Both the position numbers and the translations under genes were made by a program. From Phycisphaerales bacterium UBA2402 (GTDB lineage Bacteria > Planctomycetota > Phycisphaerae > Phycisphaerales > UBA1924), in assembly GCA_002343715.1 (NCBI GenBank), contig DDSA01000092.1:1-50647 (forward strand): 50,647 nucleotides of DNA, in the 5' to 3' direction. The notes below the pieces were generated by a model. It was given only the letters and a program-made list of their open reading frames with translations. It did no database searches and was not told the origin of the DNA. Positions 17,714 through 29,103 of this stretch are shown in pieces; the first letter of the stretch is position 1, and each line of letters opens with the position of its first letter.

Positions 17714-17971
17714 CCCCACGCAGATCGACAAAATGCAGTCCAAATCCAAACCCACCTGTGATACGTCTGTGTCAGGTGTGATCTTGCACCTGAGCGAGGC
17801 CGTATCACTCAACAAATTCGATCATTCATTGTGTAAAAACGGGGGTTTTCAATGCTGTGTATGATGAACGAACCTATGATTCACGTCCGGTTTTCGGTGT
17901 CCGATCCGGACGCCTTGCCGGATCGAATTTTATGCCGGACTCTCGGCGACTCGGTTCGCCCACAACCCTAA

Positions 17972-20719
<2,748 letters not shown>

Positions 20720-20731
20720 CCCAACTGTTAC

Positions 20732-20750
20732 ATGCGCGCGATCCGCGCAT
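20732..20750 (+). terminator. Hairpin after gyrB
   Basis: ATGCGCG (20732-20738) and CGCGCAT (20744-20750) form a perfect seven-base-pair stem with a five-base loop, 12 bases after the gyrB stop. There is no T-tract, so if it ends transcription it is not a classical intrinsic terminator. A second perfect hairpin (ACCACC/GGTGGT, 20779-20784 and 20792-20797) follows. Confidence 0.3.
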
Positions 20751-20952
20751 CCCCAATGCCCGCGGCTTGATTTCTGTAACCACCTATTTCGGGTGGTGTG
20801 CGTGCACAACGACTCGGGTCATTGTGAAGCCTGGAGAGCATCGCTCCGCGTGTGATTGAAGGCGGATGGTCAATCACCCTTCCCGCGATGCCGATCTAGT
20901 CCCGCGGCCTGATCCCCGGCCGCGAGCCCAAGCCGGAAGGAAACCCACCCGC

Positions 20953-22122
20953 ATGCCCCCTCGCCCTGTCGCCACCGTTCGTTCCGTCGGCACCACATCG
21001 GGGGCCAAAATCGTGGCCGCGGGGCGTGTGAACACGATCGGGCTGGCGGATCACGAACTCTCGGAACTCCTGGAGGGCCTTGACCATCGCGAGTCCGAGG
21101 GCGAGGCCGCGCCGATCCGCCGAGACTTTGCGCGTTGGCCCTTTCGCCATGCCAGTATCGCGCTTCGTATCGTGCATCCGGGAGGGTCCGAGGTGGAGTT
21201 GCGACTGGCCTGCCGCAACATCTCGCGCGGCGGGGCCTGTCTGCTCCACAACGGGTATTTTCATCCCGGCACAGCGTGCCGGATTCACCTTCCGAGAGTC
21301 GGCGGCGGTGCCGACGATGTGCCCGGCGTCATCTGCCGCTGCTCCCACCGCAGGGGCACGCTGCACGAACTGGGGGTGAAGTTCAACAATCCCGTGGATC
21401 TTCGCCGTTACATCGCACCCGAGCGCGGGCAGGAAGTCTACTCGCTCGAGCGCGTTGCGCCGGACAAGTTGAAAGGGCGGGTCCTTCTCGTGGAAGAGTG
21501 CCACATGAGTTCGCGGATTGTGCAGCACTTTCTCCGGGAGACGGAACTGCTGGTGACGCACTTCAAGACCGGGGCCGAGGCGCTCGCCGCCGGCGGCGCG
21601 TTCGAGGTCGTCATGGTCGGCGCAGCGCTCCCGGACATGACCGGGCCGGAACTCCTGGCGAAACTCAGGGAGAACGGCTTCACGGGTGCGGCGTTCCTGA
21701 TGAGCGGCGATCCTTCGGGCCTCGCCGGCGAGTTCGGTGTGCTCACAAAGCCCCTGGAGCACGAGGCGGTGATGCGTGCCCTCGCGGAGCGTCTGTTGAT
21801 CGCGCCGATTTCGAGCGCGAAGTCCAAAGCCCAGGCGATCGGTCCGGTTGGCGCGCCGGTCGCGCCCGAACTCCTCGCCGAAATGCGCAAAACCGCCGAT
21901 GGCCTCCGGGCGGCCCTGGCCGCCAAAGACGCGGTGAAAGCCATGCCTCTGTGTCTGATCCTGAAAGGCGCCGCGGCGGCATTCAACAACCCGGCTTTCA
22001 CTGCGGCCGCGAACAAGGCCGCCGCGGCGATCACCGAACCGTCCGCGGGGGCGGACCCGTTCACACTCATCGACCAGTTGTGCGGGGTGTGCGATGCGGC
22101 ATTGAAACCCGCCGCGGGATGA
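20953..22122 (+). CDS. PilZ protein with degenerate receiver and HPt-like regions
   Basis: A 389-residue cytoplasmic protein with three parts. Residues ~56-155 look like a PilZ c-di-GMP-binding domain: an Arg-rich start (RRDFARWPFR) and CRNISRGG. Residues ~175-285 fold like a response-regulator receiver (GRVLLVEE, ALPDMTGPEL, VLTKPLE with K266), but the phosphoacceptor Asp position is G223 (VVMVGAALP). Residues ~300-385 resemble an HPt helix bundle with LILKGAAAAF, where the phosphorylated His of HxLKG is L335. So c-di-GMP may still be sensed, but phosphotransfer seems lost in both modules. The start at 20953 is chosen because the region before it is Pro/Arg-rich and unconserved; a GTG-type extension to 20866 is open. 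AAGGA lies about 12 bases upstream. Confidence 0.75.
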   Translation: MPPRPVATVRSVGTTSGAKIVAAGRVNTIGLADHELSELLEGLDHRESEGEAAPIRRDFARWPFRHASIALRIVHPGGSEVELRLACRNISRGGACLLHNGYFHPGTACRIHLPRVGGGADDVPGVICRCSHRRGTLHELGVKFNNPVDLRRYIAPERGQEVYSLERVAPDKLKGRVLLVEECHMSSRIVQHFLRETELLVTHFKTGAEALAAGGAFEVVMVGAALPDMTGPELLAKLRENGFTGAAFLMSGDPSGLAGEFGVLTKPLEHEAVMRALAERLLIAPISSAKSKAQAIGPVGAPVAPELLAEMRKTADGLRAALAAKDAVKAMPLCLILKGAAAAFNNPAFTAAANKAAAAITEPSAGADPFTLIDQLCGVCDAALKPAAG

Positions 22123-22125
22123 AAG

Positions 22126-22199
22126 GGTGACCAACGGGACTTGAACCCGCGACCCCGAGGATCACAACCTCGTGCTCTGCCAACTGAGCTATGGCCACC
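22126..22199 (-). tRNA. tRNA-His (anticodon GTG)
   Basis: The minus strand folds into a full cloverleaf: acceptor GTGGCCA with TGGTCAC (one G-T pair), D-arm AGCTCAGTTGGCAGAGC, anticodon stem CGAGG/CCTCG with loop TTGTGAT, and T-arm GCGGG-TTCAAGT-CCCGT. The extra G at position -1 (22199) opposite C73 (22126) is the identity mark of tRNA-His. The 3' CCA is not encoded. It lies four bases after the PilZ-protein stop, on the other strand. Confidence 0.96.
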
Positions 22200-22278
22200 G
22201 TCTGGACTGATTATACGCCGCGAAGCCGCCGAAGTCCCCGCGCGGACGTGGACGGGGTGGTTGGGTCGATCACGCCAT

Positions 22279-23400
22279 TCACTCGCAGCCGCCCGCTTCC
22301 CACCGGGAAAAGAAGGCATCGACATCGGCACCGTCGATGCCCCCATCCTCGTTAACGTCCGCGCACGATCGGGCCGCCTCCCACGATGCGAAAAAGGCAT
22401 CAACGTCGGCCCCGTCCACACCGCCGTCCGCGTTGAAGTCCGCCGCACACCCGCACAGATACCTGGGTGGGGCAAAGACCCACAACTGCGGGATTTCCTC
22501 AGCCCCGCCGCCCGCTTCGCTCACGATGTACAGCAGGCCGTCATCGTCCATCGTCAGGCCCTCGTGGTGCTGTTCCTCGATGGAGAGTGGGTTGTCCGGA
22601 TCCCGCGGCAGCACCAGCACACCGTGGATGTTCCCCGATCGATCCACTTTCAGCACGCGGCCGGACTCCTGGCTCAGGATGAGCAACCGGCTGTAGTCCG
22701 GGTGCCCCGCCAGCGATGGGAGCGCCGACAGGGCGTACACATCCGCGAGGTCCGTCACACCCAGCAGCGCCGGCGAGAAGAGGTTGACCGAGTTCGCTGT
22801 CGTCGGCGAGCCGTTGCTCGCGGTGCCGTTGGCAAAGTTGATCGTTGTTTGAAAGACGCCTTGCGGCGACTTTTCTTTCACGAAGATGAAGCCCCCGGTC
22901 AGCGGGTCGTGCGCCACGCCCTCCAGCCCGCTGTTCCCCGTGGATGTGCCGAGCGTGACCCGTTGTGCCCCGGCCAACCCCAGCGTCGTCCCCGCGGTGT
23001 AGACGAACCGATTCGCGATGCGGTACCGCTCCTCCACGATCACGAACTGACCGTTGCCGATCCAGGTGATCCCTTCGACATCATAAAACGCCGTGCCCTG
23101 AGGCGAAGAGCCCGCCGCCAGCGTCATGGAGTCGATCAGTGCGCCGGTCTTGGTAACCTGCACCACCGAGGTGCCACGATCGCCCACAACAAAGAGGGTT
23201 CCCGTGTCCCGGTTGTACGTGACCCCCGACGCTTCCTCCGCAAGCAGACTCCCGACAGGCGCCGGTGTCTGCCCGGGCGCGGGAAGGTTGTACCTTCCGA
23301 TGCGGACGTACCGCGACAGATCAACGGAACCCACCTGGGCCCAGGCGGGCCAAACGCCGCAGACCAACATCGGTATGCTGACAATCAATTCGCAACGCAC
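22279..23400 (-). CDS. Secreted SdiA-regulated/phytase-like propeller with dockerin-like tail
   Basis: A 373-residue exported protein. GTG at 23400 is the start: GGAGAG lies six bases before it and the result is a signal peptide ending AWAQ; the longer frame to 23481 lacks this. The central ~290 residues are a propeller-like region (EEASGVTYN, LFVVGDRG, YDVEGITWIG, GLEGVAHDP, HHEGLTMDDDGLLYIVSE), typical of the SdiA-regulated/esterase-like phytase family that binds or cleaves phosphate esters. The C-terminus carries two EF-hand-type loops, DFNADGGVDGADV and DVNEDGGIDGADV, each followed by DAFF and a Trp, flanked by Cys. Such double repeats are common at the ends of secreted planctomycete proteins and are thought to serve calcium-dependent attachment. 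The substrate is unknown. Confidence 0.85.
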   Translation of the reverse strand: MRCELIVSIPMLVCGVWPAWAQVGSVDLSRYVRIGRYNLPAPGQTPAPVGSLLAEEASGVTYNRDTGTLFVVGDRGTSVVQVTKTGALIDSMTLAAGSSPQGTAFYDVEGITWIGNGQFVIVEERYRIANRFVYTAGTTLGLAGAQRVTLGTSTGNSGLEGVAHDPLTGGFIFVKEKSPQGVFQTTINFANGTASNGSPTTANSVNLFSPALLGVTDLADVYALSALPSLAGHPDYSRLLILSQESGRVLKVDRSGNIHGVLVLPRDPDNPLSIEEQHHEGLTMDDDGLLYIVSEAGGGAEEIPQLWVFAPPRYLCGCAADFNADGGVDGADVDAFFASWEAARSCADVNEDGGIDGADVDAFFSRWEAGGCE

Positions 23401-23482
23401 ATCAATCTCTCCGGGAGTAGCACGAGAACTATCGTACGCGGTTCGGGCATGATGCCGGTACGTCCGATCACAGGGGATCACG

Positions 23483-24394
23483 TCACTCGGCCAGTTTCTT
23501 CATCGCCAGTTGCAGGTCCGACCAGACCTTGCCGCGGACCTCATCAGTGTATGAACGCAGCACGTAGGCCGGGTGGTACGTGGGCATGACCGGGATGCGT
23601 CGGCCATCGGGCAGCGTGAACCCCGCCCAACGGCCGCGCAGCGATCCCATCGTTGCTTCCGTCGAAAGGATCAGCCGCGTCGCGGGCAGCCCGAGCGTCA
23701 CAATCGCTTTCGGCCCGACGATGGCGATCTGTTCAAAGAGATAGGGCGCGCACAGATGCGTCTCTCGCAGCGTGGGCGTGGCGTTGTCGGGCGGTCGCGT
23801 TTTGAGCGTGTTGGCGATGTAGACCTTCTCGCGCGAGAGGCCCATCGCGATGATCATCTTGTCGAGCAACTGTCCCGAGCGGCCCACGAAAGGACGGCCG
23901 GCCTTGTCCTCCTCCTCCCCCGGCGCTTCGCCGATGAACATGAGCGATGCCCGAGGGTCGCCCTCGCCCCACACGATGTTGTGGTGGTCGGTCTTGAAGT
24001 GCCTGTGCGGGGCATCGGCCTCGTACCTGGACCGCAGCGCATCCAGCGCCGCCCGCGCTTGCTCGCGTGTGCGCGACGCGGCCGTCGCCGCATCGCACGT
24101 CGGCAACCACGCCGGGAGTTTCGGCACGCCCGGGGGCGCATCCATCTCAGGGGGCGGTGTCGATTGCGCAGAAGTGCCAGAGGCCTTGACCTCGATCAGC
24201 AGGGGGCCGGGCTGTGCGGGCGGCGGCGACGCGGTTTGGATGTTCGATGTGGTGCCGTCTTGCGGTTCAGGCGATCTCGCGGGTGTGATCTCCGAGACAT
24301 CGAGGCCTGTTCGATACATCGGCACATAGGGCACGCCCAGGAGCCGTGACGTTTCAGCGTTCTGGATGGCGCATCGGCGCACGCGGTCGTTCAC
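23483..24394 (-). CDS. Family 4-like uracil-DNA glycosylase lacking most Fe-S ligands
   Basis: A 303-residue base-excision repair protein expected to remove uracil from DNA. The C-terminal ~190 residues have the family 4 signatures GEAPGEEEDKAGRPFVG (from 155), RPPDNATPT and HPAYVLR (274-280). Family 4 enzymes normally hold a 4Fe-4S cluster with four Cys; here the N-terminal CxxC is absent, the Cys of KCRPP is T199, and only C215 (LCAPYL) remains. The cluster is therefore probably lost. The first ~100 residues are a Pro/Ser/Thr-rich linker after a helix RRCAIQNAETSRLLG. The start is GTG at 24394 with no clear Shine-Dalgarno; it lies 15 bases after the next upstream gene, suggesting one operon. 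Confidence 0.85.
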   Translation of the reverse strand: MNDRVRRCAIQNAETSRLLGVPYVPMYRTGLDVSEITPARSPEPQDGTTSNIQTASPPPAQPGPLLIEVKASGTSAQSTPPPEMDAPPGVPKLPAWLPTCDAATAASRTREQARAALDALRSRYEADAPHRHFKTDHHNIVWGEGDPRASLMFIGEAPGEEEDKAGRPFVGRSGQLLDKMIIAMGLSREKVYIANTLKTRPPDNATPTLRETHLCAPYLFEQIAIVGPKAIVTLGLPATRLILSTEATMGSLRGRWAGFTLPDGRRIPVMPTYHPAYVLRSYTDEVRGKVWSDLQLAMKKLAE

Positions 24395-24409
24395 GTCGCG
24401 GCGCTCGCT

Positions 24410-24772
24410 TTACTTGGGTGAGGCTTCGGCGGGCTGGTTGTCCGCTGGTTTCGGCTCCGGTTTCGCCGGGGGAGTTGCTGACTCGGGCTTTGGTTCGGGC
24501 TGCTTCTCGGCATCGGGCGATGCCGCCGGAGCGACGCCCTCTTCCGGCTTGACCTCGCTCTTGCTCAGCGCATCCAACTCACGCTGCCGCGAGTCCGGTG
24601 CGCCGGTCTTGAGCGAGTTGCCCGTCGTGGCGGGCATCGGCCCGATCACATCGCCGCCGCTGAGCATCGGGGGCAGAAAGGCTCCCGCCAGCGCCCCGAC
24701 GACCAAGCCCAGAATCAGGCCGGGAAGAAATGCCTTGACGAACGCGGGGTTGGAGTTGTTCTCGGTGGTCAT
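24410..24772 (-). CDS. Small membrane protein with Pro/Glu-rich tail
   Basis: A 120-residue protein with one membrane helix (about 14-36, FLPGLILGLVVGALAGAFL) and a long hydrophilic tail of alternating P, E, K and A. The ATG start is clear from the hydrophobic profile. The tail probably lies outside the membrane and is of low complexity. It sits between glycogen synthase (53 bases upstream) and the uracil-DNA glycosylase (15 bases downstream) and is likely co-transcribed with both. Function unknown. Confidence 0.65.
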   Translation of the reverse strand: MTTENNSNPAFVKAFLPGLILGLVVGALAGAFLPPMLSGGDVIGPMPATTGNSLKTGAPDSRQRELDALSKSEVKPEEGVAPAASPDAEKQPEPKPESATPPAKPEPKPADNQPAEASPK

Positions 24773-24825
24773 CGGTGGCTCTTTCGGTGCGGGACTGGTC
24801 CATCACAATCCCGACTGCTGCAATC

Positions 24826-26808
24826 CTAGCGGTTGTCGGCCTCATCAGCATCGGCGCCCCGGCGTGCCAGACTCGCCGCCGAGAACATCGCCACGCCCCC
24901 GCCCGTGCGCTCTGACTCGAAGCGGCCCACGGCAAGATCATGGGCAGCGTGATACGCCCGTCCCAGTTTTGCCCAATCGAACTCCCAGGAGCGTTTATCC
25001 ACTTCGTTGCGGAGCGCGATCCGCTCCCGCCGCTCGAGTTTGCAGAAATCAAGCAAGTACCGGGTCAGATCCGCCGAGGCGTCGTGAAAACTCCGCCCCC
25101 GCCGACGCAGGACCATCATCCCATGTTGCTCAGGGTTGGGGTGATTCTCCTGGACGTAGCGTCCGAACCCGGCCAGGTCGCTGGTCACGCTGGGCACGCC
25201 CATCGCGGCGCACTCCAGGGGCGTGTACCCCCATGGCTCGTACATGCTTGGGAAAAGGCCCAGGTGGCATCCGCGAACAAACTGGTCGTACTCCATCCCC
25301 CAGAGCCGGTTGGTCGGCGTGATGAAGTCCGGGCAATAGACGACCTTCACCGGGTCGTGCTCCCAGTTGATGAGGTTCAGGTACCGGATCTGGTTCAGAA
25401 CCGGGTCGTGCAGGTCATCCTCCAGCATGTGGGTCACGACCATCGGCAGGCAGTTCTGCTTGAGCGCGTGCTGGGCTCGGCGGTAGCGGAGCATCCAGTA
25501 CTCATCGATCAGGTCCTCGAGGTGGAGCTTGCCGCCCGACGCGGCCCGGGCGAAGAGCCGGTGCCTCACCCCGTCGGTGATCTTCTCGCACACCTCGGCC
25601 AGTTCATTCAGGACCCCCCGCTTCTCCATCGCCAGCGGGTTGATGCTGCGCGTGGGCCGACGCGAGATGACGAAGAAGATCACGGTCTTTCCCAGGTTGG
25701 CCCGCTTCAGTTCCGCGTTGAGACGGGCCATGGACTCCAGGCAGAGGTCAAAGCCCTTGTTCTTCGGCTCGTAGCGGCCCGATGTAAAGAAATAGAGCGT
25801 CCGGTCGAGGTCGAATGAATACGAAGGGAAGAAGTGACCCATCGTGAACCGGTGGATCTGCTCCTTGTACTCCCCGTGCAGGCGCTGCTGCTCGTGCCCC
25901 GCGTTGTACAGCCCGATGGTCAGGCCGTTGGGCAGCACGACATCCACCGGGCGACCCAGGAGCTGGGCGCACTCTTCCGCCGTCACCGCCGAAACGGTCG
26001 TAAAGACGTGTGCCCCGTGCGCGCACGCCCGCTCGATCCCGTGCTGGCACACGATGTTGAAACGCTGAGCCTCCGCCGCGTCGTCGATCCAACGCAACTG
26101 GTCGTAGAAGTCGTCGCGGCTGCTGGCGATGTACCGGCCCAGGAGCGTCGCGTGCGTCGTGAAGACGCAGGCCACCGGCAGGCCGCGCCGGCGGATCTCT
26201 GATATCGCCAGGCCGCCCATCCACTCGTGGAAATGACCGATGATCGGGGCGTTCGCCGCGGGCGGCTTCGGGCCAGCGTTTCGGGAGTCGCACAGCGCCG
26301 AGAAGAGCCGGACCGCCGCGTCCGCGAAACTGATCACCCCATCGATCAGGTGATCCTGCTGCGGCGCGGGGATCCCGTGGTCCGCCCAGAGGCGGTACTT
26401 CGCATCCGCGAGCCGTTCCGCTCCCTGCCAATGCTCGATGAGCAGAACTCGCGGCCGCCCCGGCACCAGCCATCGCCCGTAGTGAACGACCAGCCCCTGA
26501 TCGCGCAGCGCCTGCACCGCCCGCCCGATCCACGCCGCGGGCTTCATCTCCTCGAACTCGACCGCGGCGGACTTCGCGTCGTACGGACCGATCAGGCAAT
26601 ACCGATCCGCCCAGCGCTGTACCATCAGCGGGGCCTTGCTGCGCAGCACCTGATAGATGCCGCCCACCTGGTTGCACACTTCCCACGCGATCTCGAAGAG
26701 CACAGGCCCGGCCGGGGGCGGCGCCGCCGGCTCGTCATTGGTCAACGGCGCTGCGCCGGGCGTGTAGTCCCGGCTGGCGGGGTCGTTCTGGAGGGTGCGC
26801 TCGGACAT
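24826..26808 (-). CDS. GT3-type (eukaryotic-like) glycogen synthase
   Basis: A 660-residue glycosyltransferase expected to extend alpha-1,4-glucan, using UDP-glucose in characterised GT3 enzymes. Evidence is the N-terminal [22 protein letters not shown], then [28 protein letters not shown], the nucleotide-binding [13 protein letters not shown] and the C-terminal [26 protein letters not shown]. These are hallmarks of family GT3 rather than the bacterial GlgA (GT5). The ATG at 26808 places a ~30-residue polar leader before the fold; a longer frame to 27138 has no such sequence and was rejected. The amidase gene diverges 158 bases away, and two small-to-medium genes follow in the same direction. 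The protein is cytoplasmic. Allosteric Arg clusters cannot be judged. Confidence 0.9.
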   Translation of the reverse strand: [660 protein letters not shown]

Positions 26809-26966
26809 GCCGGGCGGAGCGTAGGAGGCCGAGAGTGTGTCCTGCGGTCTCCCTCGGTGATGAACGAGCAGGCCTCCGACCCAGGTCACGCGCCTCTCAC
26901 GCGGACTCCCTCGCTTTTGCGGTGATCTGGACATTCCTCGGCCCGCAACGACAGGTACACTCCACA

Positions 26967-27731
26967 GTGAAAGCGCACCTCGTCCAACTCGATATCGCGT
27001 GGGAAGACCCCGTTTCCAACTTCGAGTCCGTGCGGAATCTGACCGACAAAGCCGGCATCTCCCCCGGTGATCTTCTGGTACTTCCGGAGATGTTCGATAC
27101 CGGTTTCTCGTTCCGCATCGAGCGAACGAGCGACACATCCGGCAGAACCCTGGCCTTTCTTTCCGAACTCGCAGACGAACTGAAGGTCACCGTCCAGGGC
27201 GGCCGCACCATCGCCCCATGCCAGGCGAGCGCCGCCCGCAACGTCATGTCCGTGGTGGCTCCGGGAAACTCAGTTCTCGTGGAGTACACGAAAATTCACC
27301 CCTTCCAGCGTGAAGCGGAACGGTTTGAGCCGGGACGCGAGATCGTCACATACTCCTGGGAGGGTCTGCGGGTCTGCCCCGCCATTTGCTACGACCTTCG
27401 CTTCCCCGAACTCTTCCGTCAAGGGATGCGCCGGGGGGCGGACGTCTTCGCCATCGGGGCCTGCTGGCCCGCGCTCCGAGCCCACCACTGGCGTGCCCTG
27501 CTCATCGCCCGTGCCATCGAGAACCAGGCCTACGTCTTCGGTGTCAACCGCACCGGCAAGGACCCCATGCTTCACTACGCGGGCGGGAGTATCGCGATCT
27601 CTCCGAAGGGCGACATCCTCGGCGAACTGACCGATGCTCCCGGGATCTTGAGCGTCGATGTGAACCCGGCGGCCGCCGCGGAATGGCGCTCCGCTTTCCC
27701 GGCTCTCAAGGATGCCAGACTCCTCGGTTGA
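26967..27731 (+). CDS. Nitrilase-family amidohydrolase (omega-amidase-like)
   Basis: A 254-residue cytoplasmic C-N hydrolase. The catalytic triad is complete: E41 (LPEMFDTGFSF), K109 (YTKIHPF) and C141 (AICYDLRFPELF). The MFDTGFS after the Glu and the CYDLRFPELFR block match the omega-amidase (YafV/NIT2) subfamily, which deaminates alpha-keto-glutaramate or related amides. The start is set at GTG 26967 because the protein begins with the family strand KAHLVQLDIAWEDP; an open extension back to 26835 is unconserved and would overlap the promoter region shared with the divergent glycogen synthase. The Shine-Dalgarno sequence is weak. The exact substrate is not determined. Confidence 0.88.
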   Translation: MKAHLVQLDIAWEDPVSNFESVRNLTDKAGISPGDLLVLPEMFDTGFSFRIERTSDTSGRTLAFLSELADELKVTVQGGRTIAPCQASAARNVMSVVAPGNSVLVEYTKIHPFQREAERFEPGREIVTYSWEGLRVCPAICYDLRFPELFRQGMRRGADVFAIGACWPALRAHHWRALLIARAIENQAYVFGVNRTGKDPMLHYAGGSIAISPKGDILGELTDAPGILSVDVNPAAAAEWRSAFPALKDARLLG

Positions 27732-27901
27732 GCACACCCCGCCGCAGCCCCCCTTTTCGAGGCGGTCGGTGCGATTCTGAACTCGCGCTCGGCTTCAACC
27801 GATCCTGTTCTCGGCAATGCCCTCCCCCGCGTTTGTGCCCGTTCGGCGCGTCGTCCGATAGGGGCTATCTCACGTCGGGCCTCGCTCCGGAGTGATCCAT
27901 C

Positions 27902-29053
27902 ATGAAGACTCTAATCCCCTGTTTGGTTGCGCCCGCCGTGGCGATGCTGCTTTCCGCCTGTGGTACCACCGCGCCCGCCGTCAGCCACTCGACGCCCGGT
28001 CAGACTCCCGCGCCGGAACAACCCCAGACGGCCCAGACCGACACGCCTCCACACGAGCGGGTGAGCCACGAACTCAACGGAGTGACAACCAACGTTCGGC
28101 GCATGACCTTTGCGGAAGAGGGCGCGGATTTCGATCCGTGTGTCTCGATGGACGGCACACGGCTGGTCTTTGCCAGCACGCAGCACCGCCCCACATCCGA
28201 CATTTACATCAAGCGCACCGACAGCCGCATCATCACGCGTCTTACCACGGACCCAGCCGACGACGCGATGCCCGCGCTCAGCCCGGACGGTTCGCGCATC
28301 GCCTTTGCCAGCAATCGCGCCGGAAACTGGGACCTCTACGTCATGAGCGCCTCAGGAGGCCAGGCGGTCCAGCTCACCAGCGACTCGGCGGATGAGATTC
28401 AGCCCTCCTGGTCCCCCGACGGCACCCGCCTTGTCTACTCCAGACGCGGCGACACCAGCGGGCGCTGGGAACTCTGGGTCACGCCGGTCCAGAACCCCGC
28501 CGCCGCGACGTTCATCGGGAACGGCATGCACCCGCGTTGGTGTCCCAAACCGGGCACGGGCGAGAACGGCGCAGACAAGATTCTCTTTCAACTCGGACGG
28601 GATCGCGGCCGCCGATCCTTCGGCATCTGGACGCTCGACTACGCCGACGGTAACGCCTTGAACAACACCGAAATCGCCGGTCATCCCGATGCCGCGCTCA
28701 TCAATCCGGCATGGAGCCCCGATGGGCAGTGGGTCGCTTTCGCCGAAGTCGATGCCTCAGTGGCCGATCCTGATACAAGACCGCGCCGCGCCTCGGTCTG
28801 GATGATCGGAATCGATGGTGATGCGAGGGTGCGGCTTACCTCGGATGCATCCGCGAGTTTCGGCCCGGTATGGACGGCCTCCAATCGCCTCTATTACACC
28901 TCCAACGCTGGCGGTGTCGAGAATATCTGGTCTCTCGACGCGTCGCGGGCTGTCGCCGCGGCAAAGGGCACGACCGATCCCCTCGCCTCTTCACCCGTAC
29001 CGCATCCCGCCGACCCTGCCGTGGCGGGCGCGAGCGACTCCCCGCACCACTAG
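27902..29053 (+). CDS. TolB-like beta-propeller lipoprotein
   Basis: A 383-residue lipoprotein with lipobox LSAC, cysteine at residue 20, following a normal hydrophobic signal. The body holds repeated PD40/WD40-like strands (FDPCVSMDGTRLVFAS, MPALSPDGSRIAFAS, IQPSWSPDGTRLVYSR, NPAWSPDGQWVAFAE), the pattern of the TolB propeller. It is probably anchored in the outer or inner membrane facing the periplasm. It is shorter than TolB and lacks its N-terminal domain, and no other tol/pal gene is nearby, so a TolB role should not be assumed. The next lipoprotein gene begins 50 bases downstream. Confidence 0.85.
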   Translation: MKTLIPCLVAPAVAMLLSACGTTAPAVSHSTPGQTPAPEQPQTAQTDTPPHERVSHELNGVTTNVRRMTFAEEGADFDPCVSMDGTRLVFASTQHRPTSDIYIKRTDSRIITRLTTDPADDAMPALSPDGSRIAFASNRAGNWDLYVMSASGGQAVQLTSDSADEIQPSWSPDGTRLVYSRRGDTSGRWELWVTPVQNPAAATFIGNGMHPRWCPKPGTGENGADKILFQLGRDRGRRSFGIWTLDYADGNALNNTEIAGHPDAALINPAWSPDGQWVAFAEVDASVADPDTRPRRASVWMIGIDGDARVRLTSDASASFGPVWTASNRLYYTSNAGGVENIWSLDASRAVAAAKGTTDPLASSPVPHPADPAVAGASDSPHH

Positions 29054-29103
29054 CCCGTACCCACCCGCCGGAGGATCCCGGCGCTTGATTCGCAGGAGGC
29101 GAC

